Shown: in pieces, positions 26,191-35,420 of the stretch
Layout of the letters: each line of letters opens with the position of its first letter
Numbering within the stretch: position 1 is the first letter of the stretch
Source: Variovorax sp. CAN15
GTDB lineage: Bacteria; Pseudomonadota; Gammaproteobacteria; Burkholderiales; Burkholderiaceae_C
Length of the DNA: 37,129 nt
Assembly (NCBI RefSeq): GCF_030462475.1
Contig: NZ_JASMRZ010000011.1
Span: 1 to 37,129 of the forward strand
Reading direction: 5' to 3'
Notes under the pieces: model-generated
Seen by the model: the letters and a program-made list of their open reading frames with translations, nothing else
Told to the model about the DNA's origin: nothing
Database searches by the model: none
Translations under genes and position numbers: made by a program

Positions 26191-26844
26191 ATGAGCACCT
26201 CGATGGACCTGATCAAGCCGCTGGTGACACTGGTGGCCATCGTCAACCCGCTGGCCATCGTGCCCTTCTTCATCCACTACACGCAGGGCTACAGCGACGC
26301 GCAGCGCCGCCACACGGTGCGCATGTCGGCCTTCAGCGCCTTCGTGGTCATCGCCGTGAGCGCGCTGCTGGGGTTGCAGCTGCTGTCCTTCTTCGGCATT
26401 TCCATCGCGAGCTTCCAGGTCGGCGGCGGGCTGCTGCTGCTCATGAGCTCGCTGTCGATGCTCAATGCGAAGCCGGCCGAGAGCAAGACCAATGTGGAGG
26501 AACTGCGCGCCACCGAGGTGAAGGCGTCGATGGGCGCGTCGATCGCGGTGGTGCCGCTCACCATTCCGCTGCTCACCGGGCCGGCCACCATCTCCACCGT
26601 GGTGATCTACGCCGACAAGGCGCAGCACCTGTGGGAGCTGGCGATCCTCGTGGGCTACGGCGTGGTGGTGGCGCTGGCCACTGCCCTGGCGTTCTCGCTC
26701 GCGCAGCCGATCGCGCGCGTGCTCGGCAAGACCGGCATCAACATCATGACGCGGCTGATGGGCCTGATCCTCGCGGCGCTCGCGGTCGAGGTGATGGCCG
26801 ACGGGCTCGGCAAGCTGTTCCCGATCCTGAACAAGATCGGCTGA
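26191..26844 (+). CDS. marC: MarC/NAAT-family inner-membrane protein
   Basis: The 217-residue protein has six hydrophobic helices and the family blocks LVAIVNPLAIVPFF and VPLTIPLLTGPATISTV. MarC proteins were once tied to multiple antibiotic resistance, but that link has been withdrawn; a role in amino-acid transport has been suggested for relatives. Co-transcription with the SDR gene is likely. It converges with the EVE-domain gene with a four-base gap and no room for a terminator. Confidence 0.9.
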   Translation: MSTSMDLIKPLVTLVAIVNPLAIVPFFIHYTQGYSDAQRRHTVRMSAFSAFVVIAVSALLGLQLLSFFGISIASFQVGGGLLLLMSSLSMLNAKPAESKTNVEELRATEVKASMGASIAVVPLTIPLLTGPATISTVVIYADKAQHLWELAILVGYGVVVALATALAFSLAQPIARVLGKTGINIMTRLMGLILAALAVEVMADGLGKLFPILNKIG

Positions 26845-26848
26845 GCCG

Positions 26849-27310
26849 TCAGGCCAGCATCTTCTCGATGATCTTCCAGTGCGCCGGCTCCACCGGCGTG
26901 ATCGACAGCCGGTTGCCCTTGCGCAGCACGACCAGGTCGGCCAGCTCGGGCTTGGCGCGCAGCTCGGGCAGCGCCAGCAGGCGCGTCTTGCGCAGCGCCT
27001 GCACATCCACCAGCAGCCAGCGCGGATCGTCCTTCTTCGAGCCCGCGTCGTAGTAGGGCGACTTCGCATCGAACTGCGTCGGATCGGGCTTGATGCCCGA
27101 GGCCACCCGCGCGATGCCGGCGATGCCCGGCTCCGGGCAGCTCGAGTGATAGAACAGCACGCCGTCGCCGATCTTCATGCCGTCGCGCATGAAGTTGCGT
27201 GCCTGATAGTTGCGCACGCCGGTCCAGGCCACGGTGGCGTCGGGCGCGGCGAGCGCATCGTCGATCGAGACCTCGTCGGGCTCGGATTTCATCAACCAGT
27301 ACTGCGGCAT
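26849..27310 (-). CDS. EVE-domain protein (thymocyte nuclear protein 1-like)
   Basis: The 153-residue protein is a single EVE domain, a PUA-related fold thought to bind modified bases. The start YWLMKSEPDEVSIDD, then WTGVRNYQARNFMRDGMKIGDGVLFYHS and PRWLLVDVQ are diagnostic. Stand-alone bacterial EVE proteins have no settled role. Confidence 0.93.
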   Translation of the reverse strand: MPQYWLMKSEPDEVSIDDALAAPDATVAWTGVRNYQARNFMRDGMKIGDGVLFYHSSCPEPGIAGIARVASGIKPDPTQFDAKSPYYDAGSKKDDPRWLLVDVQALRKTRLLALPELRAKPELADLVVLRKGNRLSITPVEPAHWKIIEKMLA

Positions 27311-27378
27311 TGCGGGCTCTTCACCAGAGGAGTTCGCCGCAAATATAAACCCGCACCAGACTGCGCGCCTTCATCGCG

Positions 27379-27467
27379 GAACACCGCGGCACCGGCTCTG
27401 CCGGGCCGCGGGTGTTGCCCCCGGCGAGGGGGTGTGCGTAGCGACACGAAGTGCGTGAAGCATGGGG
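27379..27467 (+). repeat. REP-like extragenic palindrome, copy 2
   Basis: The roughly 89-base unit contains the nested pair ACACC/GGTGT, a CCGGC/GCCGG hairpin, a CCCCC/GGGGG hairpin and the tail core GCGTAGCGACACGAAGTGCG. By eye it is about 85% identical to copy 3. The tail ends 10 bases from the stop codon of the binding-protein gene. Confidence 0.8.
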
Positions 27468-27477
27468 AAGTACCCGG

Positions 27478-28641
27478 TCAGGGTGTCACATAGTCGGACA
27501 CCACCACCCACTTGCCGTCCTTGATCTGCGACAGGCGCGACTGGTCGTTGCCCAGGCGCTTGGTGGCGGTGTAGGTGCTCTTGGGGCTGCCGAACATGTC
27601 GGGCTCGAAGGTCATGCTGTCCATGGCCTTGATGAAGCTGTCGGTCGTGAGGTTCGGGCCGGCCTTGGTGGCAGCCTTGATGAACGAGTCGATGATCACG
27701 TAGCCGTACACAGAGAACACCGTCGGGTCCTCGTTGAACTTGGTCTTGTACTTGTTGGCCCAGAAGCGCAGCGGCTGCGACTGCTCGTCGGTGTAGGGGT
27801 TCTGCACCGTCATGGTGGCGTAGACGCCGTCCATCGCCTTGCCGCCCAGCTTGTGGATCAGGTCGGTGTAGGCCGCGCTCGAACCCAGGAAGGTCGGGTT
27901 GAAGCCGGTCTTGCGCGCCTCGCCCACGGTGCCGATGGTCTCGCGGATGATGGTGCCGAGCACCACGAGGTCGCAGTTGGCGGCCTTCATCTTCGCGACC
28001 TGCGAGCTGAAGTCGGTGGCGCCGCGCTTGAACGAGGTCTTCTCGACCAACTCCATGCCCGCGGCCTTCAGGCCCGCCTCGGCGCCGCGCTGCACTTCCA
28101 GGCCGAACTCGTCGTCCTGGTAGATGGTGCAGACCTTCTTGGCGCCCTTGTCCTTGATCATCTTCGGCAGCGCCAGCCTGATCTGGTCGTAGTAGGTGGC
28201 GGCGAACGAATACTTCAGGCGGTTCAGCGGCTCGTACATCTCGCGCGCCGCGGTGATGGGCATGTAGTTGATGATGTTCTTGTCGAACTGCACCGGCATG
28301 GCCGCCATGTTCTGCGCGGTGCCGATGTGGCCGGCCATGATGAAGATCTTCTCCTGGTTCACCAGCTTCTGCGCGGCCAGTACGGCCTTCTTCGGGTCGT
28401 AGCCCGAGTCCTCCACGAAGAGCTTGAGCTTGCGGCCGTTGACGCTGCCCTGCTCGTTGAGTTCGTCCACGCGCAGCTGCATGCCGTTGCGCGCCTGCTT
28501 GCCGAAGCCCGCGAGCGGGCCCGACAGGTCCTGGATGGTGCCGATGCGGATCTCGTCCTTGCTCACGCCCTGCTGCTGCGCGGACGCGAGCGTCGCGATC
28601 AGTCCCAGCACGGCCAGCGTCGTCAGTGTCTTGAGCTTCAT
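27478..28641 (-). CDS. Liv-type ABC transporter periplasmic substrate-binding protein
   Basis: The 387-residue protein has a signal peptide (1-21, ending ASA) and a two-lobe Leu/Ile/Val-binding fold: IRIGTIQDLSGPLAGFGKQ at the start, LVNQEKIFIMAGHIGTAQN near 95-110 and CTIYQDDEFGLEVQRGAE near 165-185. It is probably specific for a carboxylic acid or branched amino acid. ATG 28641 has a GAGGAG site; the longer open frame runs through the acyl-CoA ligase gene in another phase. It is last in the transport operon, behind the ligase. Confidence 0.93.
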   Translation of the reverse strand: MKLKTLTTLAVLGLIATLASAQQQGVSKDEIRIGTIQDLSGPLAGFGKQARNGMQLRVDELNEQGSVNGRKLKLFVEDSGYDPKKAVLAAQKLVNQEKIFIMAGHIGTAQNMAAMPVQFDKNIINYMPITAAREMYEPLNRLKYSFAATYYDQIRLALPKMIKDKGAKKVCTIYQDDEFGLEVQRGAEAGLKAAGMELVEKTSFKRGATDFSSQVAKMKAANCDLVVLGTIIRETIGTVGEARKTGFNPTFLGSSAAYTDLIHKLGGKAMDGVYATMTVQNPYTDEQSQPLRFWANKYKTKFNEDPTVFSVYGYVIIDSFIKAATKAGPNLTTDSFIKAMDSMTFEPDMFGSPKSTYTATKRLGNDQSRLSQIKDGKWVVVSDYVTP

Positions 28642-28688
28642 GCGGTTGTCTCCTCGGGTTGACGAAAAAAACGGATCTGCAATGTCGA

Positions 28689-30548
28689 TCAGCTGTACAT
28701 GGCCTCGATGCGCCCTGCGTATTTGGTCTGCACCAGCTTGCGCTTGAGCTTCATCGTCGGCGTCAGCTCCTCGTCCTCCGCGCTGAGCTGCGTCTCCAGC
28801 AGGAAGAACTTCTTGATCTGCTCCACGCGCGCGAACTTGGCGTTGACGCGGTCGATCTCTCCCTGGATCAGGTCCTGCACTTCCTTGGCGCGCGTCAGGC
28901 TCTCGTAGTTGCTGAACGGCACGTCGTTGTCCTGCGCGAATTTCTCGACGTTCTCCTGGTCGATCATGACGATCACCGTGAGGTAGGGCCTCCGGTCGCC
29001 GATGACCACGGCATCGGTGATGTAGAGGCTGAACTTGAGCTCGTTCTCCAGCTCGCTGGGCGTCACGTTCTTCCCGCCCGCGGTGATGATGATGTCTTTC
29101 ATGCGGTCGGTGATGCGGAAATACCCGTCCTCGTCCATCACGCCCACGTCGCCCGTGTGCAGCCAGCCGTCGGCGTCGATGGTCTCTGCCGTCTTCTCCG
29201 GCAGGTTGAGGTAACCCATGAAGACATTGGGGCCGCGCACCAGGATCTCGCCGGTGGCCGGGTCCACGCGCACCTCGTTGTAGCTGGTGGCCGGGCCGAT
29301 CGAGCCCGGCTTGATGCGCGCGGCCGGCACTGCCGTGGAGGCGCCGCAGGATTCGGTCATGCCCCACACCTCCAGCATCGGTACGCCCAGCGCCAGGTAC
29401 CACTTCACCAGCTCCGGCGAGATGGGCGCCGCACCCGTCACCAGGAAGCGCGAACGGTGGATGCCGATGAGCTTGCGCGCGTTGTCCAGCGCGAGCACCC
29501 GCGCCAGCCGGAACTTGAGCTTCAGCGCTGCCCCCACGGGCCGGCCGGCCAGCACGCGGTCGGCGATCTGCCCGCCCACGCCGATGCTCCACTTGTAGGC
29601 CGCCTGCTGCAGCGGGCCGGCTTCCTTCAGCGCGATCATCACGCCCGAATAGAACTTCTCCCACACGCGCGGCACCGCCGTGAACACGGTGGGCGCGATC
29701 TCCCGCACGTTCTCGGGCACCGTCTCCGGGTTCTCGACGAAGTTGAGGATGGAGCCGGTGTACATCGCGAAATACTCGCCGCCCATGCGCTCCGCGATGT
29801 GGCACAGCGGCAGGAAGCACATGCGCTCGTCCTGCTGGTCCTGAGCCACCAGCGTGTTGTAGCCGCGCGCGGTGTAGACGAGCCCGGCATGGCTGTGCAT
29901 CGCGCCCTTGGGCTTGCCCGTGGTGCCCGAGGTGTAGACCAGGATCGCCAGGTCTTCCGGGCGGCAGGCGGCCACCGCGCGCTCCACGGCCTGCGGGTCG
30001 GCCGCCAGGCGCTCGCGGCCCAGGGCGCGCAGGGCGTCGAGGCTCATCACGCCGGCGTCGTCCAGCTCGCGCAGGCCCTCCATGTCGAACACGATCACGC
30101 GGCGCAGCACCGGCAGGCCGGCGCGCACTTCCAGTGCCTTGTCGAGCTGCTCATCGTCTTCGACAAAGAGCACGGTGGTGCGCGAGTCCTCGCACAGGTA
30201 GTGCACCTGCGAGGCCGCGTCGGTCGGATAGATGCCGTTGGAGACGCCGCCGCAGCTGAGCACAGCGAGATCCGCCAGCACCCATTCGATGACGGTGTTC
30301 GACAGGATCGATGCGCACTCGCCCGGCGCGAAGCCGATGGCCTGCAGCCCCGCGGCGATCTCGCGCACCGCGTCGGCCGTCTGGTGCCAGCTCCAGCTGC
30401 GCCAGATGCCCAGCTTCTTCTGCCGCATCCAGACGCTGTCGCCGCGCTGCTTCACGGCGTTCCAGAACATCGCGGGAATGGTGTCGCCGGGCACGACGAT
30501 GTCGTGCTTCGGCGCGAAGGTGTTCAGGTCCCAGAGTCCTTGCTGCAT
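28689..30548 (-). CDS. long-chain-type acyl-CoA ligase (AMP-forming)
   Basis: The 619-residue enzyme activates a carboxylic acid through an acyl-adenylate to its CoA thioester. Motifs seen: the phosphate loop YTSGTTGKPKG (about 206-216), WGMTESCG, GWLHTGD, RMKDIIITAGGKN and the catalytic-lysine region PTMKLKRKLV near the C-terminus. Length fits the bacterial long-chain/FACL group, but family members also take aromatic acids. It has a GGAGGT site and lies inside the Liv-type operon between livF and the binding-protein gene, implying that the imported compound is activated on entry. Confidence 0.92.
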   Translation of the reverse strand: MQQGLWDLNTFAPKHDIVVPGDTIPAMFWNAVKQRGDSVWMRQKKLGIWRSWSWHQTADAVREIAAGLQAIGFAPGECASILSNTVIEWVLADLAVLSCGGVSNGIYPTDAASQVHYLCEDSRTTVLFVEDDEQLDKALEVRAGLPVLRRVIVFDMEGLRELDDAGVMSLDALRALGRERLAADPQAVERAVAACRPEDLAILVYTSGTTGKPKGAMHSHAGLVYTARGYNTLVAQDQQDERMCFLPLCHIAERMGGEYFAMYTGSILNFVENPETVPENVREIAPTVFTAVPRVWEKFYSGVMIALKEAGPLQQAAYKWSIGVGGQIADRVLAGRPVGAALKLKFRLARVLALDNARKLIGIHRSRFLVTGAAPISPELVKWYLALGVPMLEVWGMTESCGASTAVPAARIKPGSIGPATSYNEVRVDPATGEILVRGPNVFMGYLNLPEKTAETIDADGWLHTGDVGVMDEDGYFRITDRMKDIIITAGGKNVTPSELENELKFSLYITDAVVIGDRRPYLTVIVMIDQENVEKFAQDNDVPFSNYESLTRAKEVQDLIQGEIDRVNAKFARVEQIKKFFLLETQLSAEDEELTPTMKLKRKLVQTKYAGRIEAMYS

Positions 30549-30553
30549 GGCTG

Positions 30554-31327
30554 CTACCTCCAGGTCTTCTTTTTCTTCCAGCGCCGCTCGCCGCGCACGC
30601 CGTCGTCCTTCATGCCGAGGTAGAACTCCTTGATGTCCTCCTTCTCCCTCAGGCGTTCGCAGGAGTCTTCCATCACGATGCGGCCGTTCTCCAGCACGTA
30701 GCCGTGGTCGGCCGCGTTGAGCGCCATGTTGGCGTTCTGCTCCACCAGCAGGATGGTGGTGCCGCGCTCGCGGTTGATGCGCACCACGATCTCGAAGATC
30801 TCTTTTGTCAGCTTCGGGCTCAGGCCGAGGCTGGGCTCGTCCAGAAGAATGAGATGCGGCGCGGCCATGATGGCGCGCGAGATCGCCAGCATCTGCTGCT
30901 GCCCGCCCGACAGCAGCCCGGCGTCCTGCGAGGCGCGCTCGCGCAGGATCGGGAAATAGGCGTAGACCGTCTCGATGTCCCGCGCCACGCCGTCGCGGTC
31001 CTTGCGGGTGTAGGCGCCCATCAGCAGGTTGTCCTTCACCGACAGCAGCGGAAACACCTCGCGCCCCTCGGGCACGTGGCTCAGGCCCTGCTGGACGATA
31101 TAGGCCGGGTCCTTGGCCGTGATGTCCTTGCCCTGGAACTCGATGCTGCCCTTGCGCGGGTCGATGATTCCCGAGATGGTCTTCAGGATGGTCGTCTTGC
31201 CCGCGCCGTTCGAGCCGAGCACGGTCACGATCTCGCCCTTGCTGACCTTCAAGCTCACGCCCCGGATGGCCTTGATCGGGCCGTAGGCGCTCTCGATGTT
31301 CATGAGCTGGAGAACGATGTCGCTCAT
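30554..31327 (-). CDS. livF: Liv-type ABC transporter ATPase LivF
   Basis: The 257-residue ATPase has Walker A GSNGAGKTT (38-46), signature LSGGQQQ, Walker B LILLDEPSLGL and the LivF-type start LQLMNIESAYGPIKAI. The C-terminus is extended and basic (ERRWKKKKTWR). The GAT codon region before the start has an AAGGAG site. It is separated from livG by a 340-base fold-back element, whereas the other operon genes nearly touch. It ends five bases before the ligase gene. Confidence 0.95.
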   Translation of the reverse strand: MSDIVLQLMNIESAYGPIKAIRGVSLKVSKGEIVTVLGSNGAGKTTILKTISGIIDPRKGSIEFQGKDITAKDPAYIVQQGLSHVPEGREVFPLLSVKDNLLMGAYTRKDRDGVARDIETVYAYFPILRERASQDAGLLSGGQQQMLAISRAIMAAPHLILLDEPSLGLSPKLTKEIFEIVVRINRERGTTILLVEQNANMALNAADHGYVLENGRIVMEDSCERLREKEDIKEFYLGMKDDGVRGERRWKKKKTWR

Positions 31328-31667
31328 GCGGTGGCTCCTTCGTTCGGGGAGCGGCGTTGGGGCGGATGCCCCGGGCGGGCCGACGTCACCGGCCCGCCCG
31401 GGGTATCCGCCCCAACGCCGTGGACACGCACAGGACGATTCCACCTCCGACCAAGCCCGGTGTGCGGTGCGGGGCGGGCGCCCCCTCTGTGCCGCTGAGG
31501 AGCGCAGCTTTCCGCGGATAAGGGCCCGCCCTTGTTTGAGCGAAGCGAGTTTGGGCGGGACCCCGCGGAAAGCGAGCACCGGAAGGGAGCCCGAAGGGCC
31601 GGCATAGTGGGGGCGCCCGCCCCGCACCGCACACCGGGCGTCCCCAAAGAGGCAACGAACGAAGCAT
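31328..31667. repeat. large fold-back element between livG and livF
   Basis: The 340-base gene-free stretch holds two parts. First, at 31352-31420, a 30-bp stem with one G-U pair closes a nine-base loop. Second, at 31455-31639, outer arms of 39 bases (31455-31493 and 31601-31639, first 31 identical, 2 mismatches in all) enclose an inner pair GCTTTCCGCGG (31507-31517) / CCGCGGAAAGC (31563-31573). No open frame with coding character is seen. It resembles a non-autonomous fold-back repeat inserted in the operon. Confidence 0.8.
31352..31420. repeat. 30-bp perfect hairpin within the fold-back element
   Basis: The left arm 31352-31381 and right arm 31391-31420 pair throughout apart from one G-U pair, with loop GACGTCACC. 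It has no T-run, so it is more likely an RNA-stabilising or blocking structure than a terminator. Confidence 0.9.
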
Positions 31668-32489
31668 TCACGCCGCCACCCTCCTCAAACTGCTCACATC
31701 GTCCACGGTCCCCAGATAGGCCTCGACAACACGAGGATCGGCCTGAACTTCCCCCGGAGACCCGGTAGCCAGCACCTCGCCCTGGTTCATCGCAAGCACC
31801 CGGTCCGACACCTTCGACACGAGCGACATGTCGTGCTCGACCATCAGCACCGACACGCCCAGCTCATGCTGGATGTCCTGGATCCAGAACGCCATGTCGG
31901 CCGTCTCCTCCACGTTGAGGCCGGAGGAAGGCTCGTCGAGCAGCAGCAGCTTGGGCTCTGTGCACAGCGCCCGCGCCAGCTCCACCACCTTGCGCACGCC
32001 ATAGGGCAGCCCCGCCACCATCGAGTCGCGATGGTGCTGCAGGTCCAGCAGGTCGATCACCTGCTCGGCCTTCTCTCGCGCCGCGATCTCCGCGCGCCGC
32101 GTGGCCGGCGTGAAGAACACCTCGCTCCAGAAACCCGTCTGCCGGTGCGTGTGGCGGCCGATCAGCAGGTTGTGCAGCACCGTCGCATGCTCGAAAAGCT
32201 CGATGTTCTGGAAGGTGCGCGCGATACCCAGCGCCGCGATGGCATGCGGTGCCTGCTGCGTCAGCGCGAGCGGCCCGCCCGGCTCGCCATGCCACTCGAT
32301 CGCGCCGGTGGTCGGCGTGTAGATGCGGCTGATCAGGTTGAACACCGTCGTCTTGCCCGCGCCGTTCGGGCCGATCAGCGTGAACACCTCGCCGCGGCGC
32401 ACGTCGAAGCTCACCTTGTTGACCGCCAGCACGCCGCCGAAGCGCACGCTCAGTTCCCTGGCCGAAAGAAGAATGTCGCCGCCGCTCAT
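31668..32489 (-). CDS. livG: Liv-type ABC transporter ATPase LivG
   Basis: The 273-residue ATPase has Walker [10 protein letters not shown] (40-48), Walker [12 protein letters not shown] and the LivG-type segment [22 protein letters not shown]. The signature motif is the degenerate [15 protein letters not shown] typical of LivG. Its ATG overlaps the livM stop (ATGA at 32486-32489). Confidence 0.95.
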   Translation of the reverse strand: MSGGDILLSARELSVRFGGVLAVNKVSFDVRRGEVFTLIGPNGAGKTTVFNLISRIYTPTTGAIEWHGEPGGPLALTQQAPHAIAALGIARTFQNIELFEHATVLHNLLIGRHTHRQTGFWSEVFFTPATRRAEIAAREKAEQVIDLLDLQHHRDSMVAGLPYGVRKVVELARALCTEPKLLLLDEPSSGLNVEETADMAFWIQDIQHELGVSVLMVEHDMSLVSKVSDRVLAMNQGEVLATGSPGEVQADPRVVEAYLGTVDDVSSLRRVAA

Positions 32490-33562
32490 CTCAGCCGGTC
32501 CGATTTGGTGAAGGACTTCTGCCGCTTGAACAGGCCCTTGCGGTAGAAGGGAAAGAGCTGCAGCCAGGTGCGAATCTTCAGCCAGCGCCCGTACAGGCCC
32601 AGCGGCTCGAACAGCACGAAGGCGATCAGCACCAGCCCGTACACCAGCCCCTGCAGGCCCGGCGCCTGTCCGATGGCCTCGGGCAGCCAGTCCTTGCCGA
32701 TGGAAATGAGCTGCGGCATCGCGATCAGGAAGATCGCGCCCAGGAACGCGCCGTGCACCGAGCCCAGTCCACCGATCACAACCATCAGCAGCAGGTCGAT
32801 GGACTGCAGGATGCTGAACTGGTCCGGCGAAATGAAGCTCAGCTTGTGCGCGTACAGCGCGCCGCCAAGCCCCGCCAGCGCCGCAGAGATCGCGAACGAC
32901 ATCGTCTTGTAGCGCGCCAGGTGGATGCCCATGCTCTGCGCCGAAATCTCCGAATCGCGGATCGCGACGAAGGCCCGCCCCGTCGGCGAACGCAGCAGGT
33001 TCAGGATGCCGAGCGTGGCCAGCACCGCCACCACCAGGCACAGGAAATAGAAGCCCTCGCCCGAGCCCAGCGACCAGCCGAAGAGCTGCGGCGACTTCAC
33101 GTGCAGCCCCGCGTTGCCGCCCGTCACGCTCTCCCACCGCGCGAACACTTCTTCGACGATGAAGCCGAAGGACAGCGTCGCAATGCCCAGGTAGATGCCC
33201 TTCACGCGCAACGCCGGCAGCGCGACCACCACGCCCACCGCCGCCGACAGCGCCGCAGCTGCAATCAATGCCAGCGGAAACGGCACGCCCAGGTTCGTCA
33301 GCACGCCCTGCGTGTAGGCCCCCGCGCCCAGGAACGCCGCATGCCCGATGGAGAACTGCCCCGTGAATCCGGCCAGCAGCATCAGCCCCAGGCCGACGAT
33401 GCCGTAGATCAGCACGAAGGTCAGCTGCGCGAGCCAGTACTCGTCGATGACCCACGGCGCGGCGATGAGGAACGCAACGAGCATGCCGTACCAGAACACA
33501 TGGCCGCCGTGCCGCGCAAGGCGGATGTCCTGGTCGTAGCTGGTCTTGAAGATGAAGCGCAT
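32486..33562 (-). CDS. livM: Liv-type ABC transporter permease LivM
   Basis: The 358-residue permease has about ten membrane helices and the family blocks [19 protein letters not shown] and [14 protein letters not shown], then [16 protein letters not shown]. Its C-terminal tail is basic ([15 protein letters not shown]). It starts eight bases after the livH stop and overlaps the livG start. Confidence 0.95.
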   Translation of the reverse strand: MRFIFKTSYDQDIRLARHGGHVFWYGMLVAFLIAAPWVIDEYWLAQLTFVLIYGIVGLGLMLLAGFTGQFSIGHAAFLGAGAYTQGVLTNLGVPFPLALIAAAALSAAVGVVVALPALRVKGIYLGIATLSFGFIVEEVFARWESVTGGNAGLHVKSPQLFGWSLGSGEGFYFLCLVVAVLATLGILNLLRSPTGRAFVAIRDSEISAQSMGIHLARYKTMSFAISAALAGLGGALYAHKLSFISPDQFSILQSIDLLLMVVIGGLGSVHGAFLGAIFLIAMPQLISIGKDWLPEAIGQAPGLQGLVYGLVLIAFVLFEPLGLYGRWLKIRTWLQLFPFYRKGLFKRQKSFTKSDRLR

Positions 33563-33569
33563 ATGGGAT

Positions 33570-34445
33570 CTACACCTTCTTGCGCAGCTTCTCGCCGAAC
33601 AGGCCGTTCGGCTTGATCATGAGCATCAGCAGCACCACGATGTACGGCGCCGTGTCCTTGAACCCGTCGGGCAGGTAGAAGCCCGCGAACGATTCGACGA
33701 TGCCGATCACCAGCCCGCCGACGATCGCGCCCGGCAGGCTGCCGAAGCCCCCCACCACCGCCGCCGGAAAGGCCTTCAGCCCGATGAAGCCCATGTTCGC
33801 GTGCACGAAGGTGATGGGCGCCAGCAGCATGCCCGCGATGGCCGCGACCGCCGCCGCGAGCCCCCACACCAGTCCGTTGAGCCGCTTCACCGGAATGCCC
33901 ATGTAGTAGGCCGCCAGCTGGTTCTGCGACGAGGCCTGCATCGCGATACCCAGCTTGCTGTAGCGGAACATCGCGAACAGCAGGCCGCACAGCACGGCGG
34001 TGGCGATGATGATCGCGAGCTGTTCCAGGTTGACCACCAGCTCGCCCAGCTTCCAGATCTGGTCCTTGTAGGGCACGGCCAGCGTGTGGGTCTCGGTGCC
34101 GATGCCCGGCACCATGGTGATGATGCCGCGCGCCACGTAGGCGATGCCGATCGTCAGCATGACGATGGAGAACTGCGGCTGCCCGAGGATCGGCCGGATC
34201 ACCACCAGCTCCAGCAGCACGCCGAAGGCTGCCATCGCCACCACCGTGAGGATGGCCGCGAGCCAGAAGGGCATGCCGAACAGCGACATGCCCGCGAACG
34301 CGCCGAAGGCACCGAGCATCATCAGGTCGCCCTGCGCGAAGCTCACCGTCTCGGTGGCCTTGTAGATGAGCACGAAGCCCAGCGCGATCAGGCCGTAGAT
34401 GCAGCCTTGCGCAATGCCCGACAGCAGCAGCTGAAGAATCTGCAT
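33570..34445 (-). CDS. livH: Liv-type ABC transporter permease LivH
   Basis: The 291-residue permease has about eight helices with the diagnostic start LLSGIAQGCIYGLIALGFVLIYKATETVSFAQGD and the block AAVVGGFGSLPGAIVGGLVIG. It forms the channel with LivM. Its ATG lies 19 bases after the stop of the AraC-type regulator, on the same strand, so regulator and transporter may share a transcript. Confidence 0.95.
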   Translation of the reverse strand: MQILQLLLSGIAQGCIYGLIALGFVLIYKATETVSFAQGDLMMLGAFGAFAGMSLFGMPFWLAAILTVVAMAAFGVLLELVVIRPILGQPQFSIVMLTIGIAYVARGIITMVPGIGTETHTLAVPYKDQIWKLGELVVNLEQLAIIIATAVLCGLLFAMFRYSKLGIAMQASSQNQLAAYYMGIPVKRLNGLVWGLAAAVAAIAGMLLAPITFVHANMGFIGLKAFPAAVVGGFGSLPGAIVGGLVIGIVESFAGFYLPDGFKDTAPYIVVLLMLMIKPNGLFGEKLRKKV

Positions 34446-34464
34446 GGACTCTGTTCCGCCGCGT

Positions 34465-35310
34465 TCATTGCCGGGTGAAGCCACCGCTGCCGCCGGCCGC
34501 GTCATGCAGCGCGAGCCGGCGCGAACCCGCCACGATGTCGCTGGGCTTGAGGCCGTAGACCTGGCGGATCGAGTGGCTGAAGTGCGTCGAGTCGGGGTAG
34601 CCGGTGTCGAGCGCGATGTCGGTCAGCGTGCTGCTCTGGCGCACGTAGCGCAGCAGGCTGCGCCCGCGCTTCCATGCCCGGAAGGCACGGAAGGCCATGC
34701 CGGTCTCCTGCTTGAACAGATGCAGGAAGCGCGAGAACGACAGGTGCACCGAAGCCGCCCACTCCTCCGCCGAGGCCGGCGAGGCCGGATCGGCGTTGAT
34801 GGCGTCGGCCACCTTGCGGATGCGCCCGTCGAGCGCGCGCGGCGCGAGCGGCTCGCCGAAGAACATGGCGTCGAAGTCGAAGCCCTCGAAATTCATGCCG
34901 CGCGCCGAGGCAGCAAGCAGGTTCGCATGGGCATCGCGCACGCGCTGCACGAAGGCCGGCGCCTCCACCGGGCCGCAGTGCTGCAGGAAGGCCGGCATGC
35001 GCGCGGGGTCGACCGACTCCGACTCGACCAGCAGGTTGAAGATCAGCGGATGCGCGGTCTCCACCTCGTGCGGCACGTGCGGCGGCACCACGATGAATTC
35101 GCCGCTCATCCAGGCCCCGCCGCCGATGCGGATGCGCGTGGGCGGCGCGCCGGCGGGCGACACGTACACGCCGTGCCCGCCCATCGTGCGCTCGGCGGCG
35201 GCACCGAGCAGGCCGGCGTAGAACACGCGGTGCGGCGTGAGCCACATCAGGCGTTCGCCTTGCCTCTCGGCGTCGCGCGCGGGCGGCGGCGTCGTCCTCG
35301 TTCGCTGCAT
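34465..35310 (-). CDS. AraC-family transcriptional regulator
   Basis: The 281-residue protein has an N-terminal cupin-type sensor domain (about 20-160) and a C-terminal pair of helix-turn-helices (about 180-270): SFSRFLHLFKQETGMAFRAF and LTDIALDTGYPDSTHFSHSIRQVYGLKPSDI. It is the likely regulator of the adjoining transport cluster. ATG 35310 is preferred to 35328 because an AGGAG site precedes it. Confidence 0.9.
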   Translation of the reverse strand: MQRTRTTPPPARDAERQGERLMWLTPHRVFYAGLLGAAAERTMGGHGVYVSPAGAPPTRIRIGGGAWMSGEFIVVPPHVPHEVETAHPLIFNLLVESESVDPARMPAFLQHCGPVEAPAFVQRVRDAHANLLAASARGMNFEGFDFDAMFFGEPLAPRALDGRIRKVADAINADPASPASAEEWAASVHLSFSRFLHLFKQETGMAFRAFRAWKRGRSLLRYVRQSSTLTDIALDTGYPDSTHFSHSIRQVYGLKPSDIVAGSRRLALHDAAGGSGGFTRQ

Positions 35311-35420
35311 GGTGTTTGTCTCCTGCATCGGTGGACTGCCACTGCGTGGTGGCGTCTTTGTTGGCTGGATCGTAGCGGCGAGGGCCGCATGGGCGATATC
35401 GATTTGCGCGGGGACTTTCC

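Noticed and set aside
27379..27467. Possible CRISPR or insertion-sequence end at the GC-rich repeats
   Set aside because: There are only single dispersed copies, with no regular spacers, no transposase frame and no target-site duplication.
28642..29820. Binding-protein frame open upstream to 780 codons
   Set aside because: It is out of phase with and overlaps the acyl-CoA ligase gene; the signal peptide and ribosome site fix the start at 28641.
31296..31671. Short open frames in both directions across the livG-livF gap
   Set aside because: They are by-products of the palindromic arms (mirror-related Pro/Arg/Gly-rich peptides) and have no ribosome sites.
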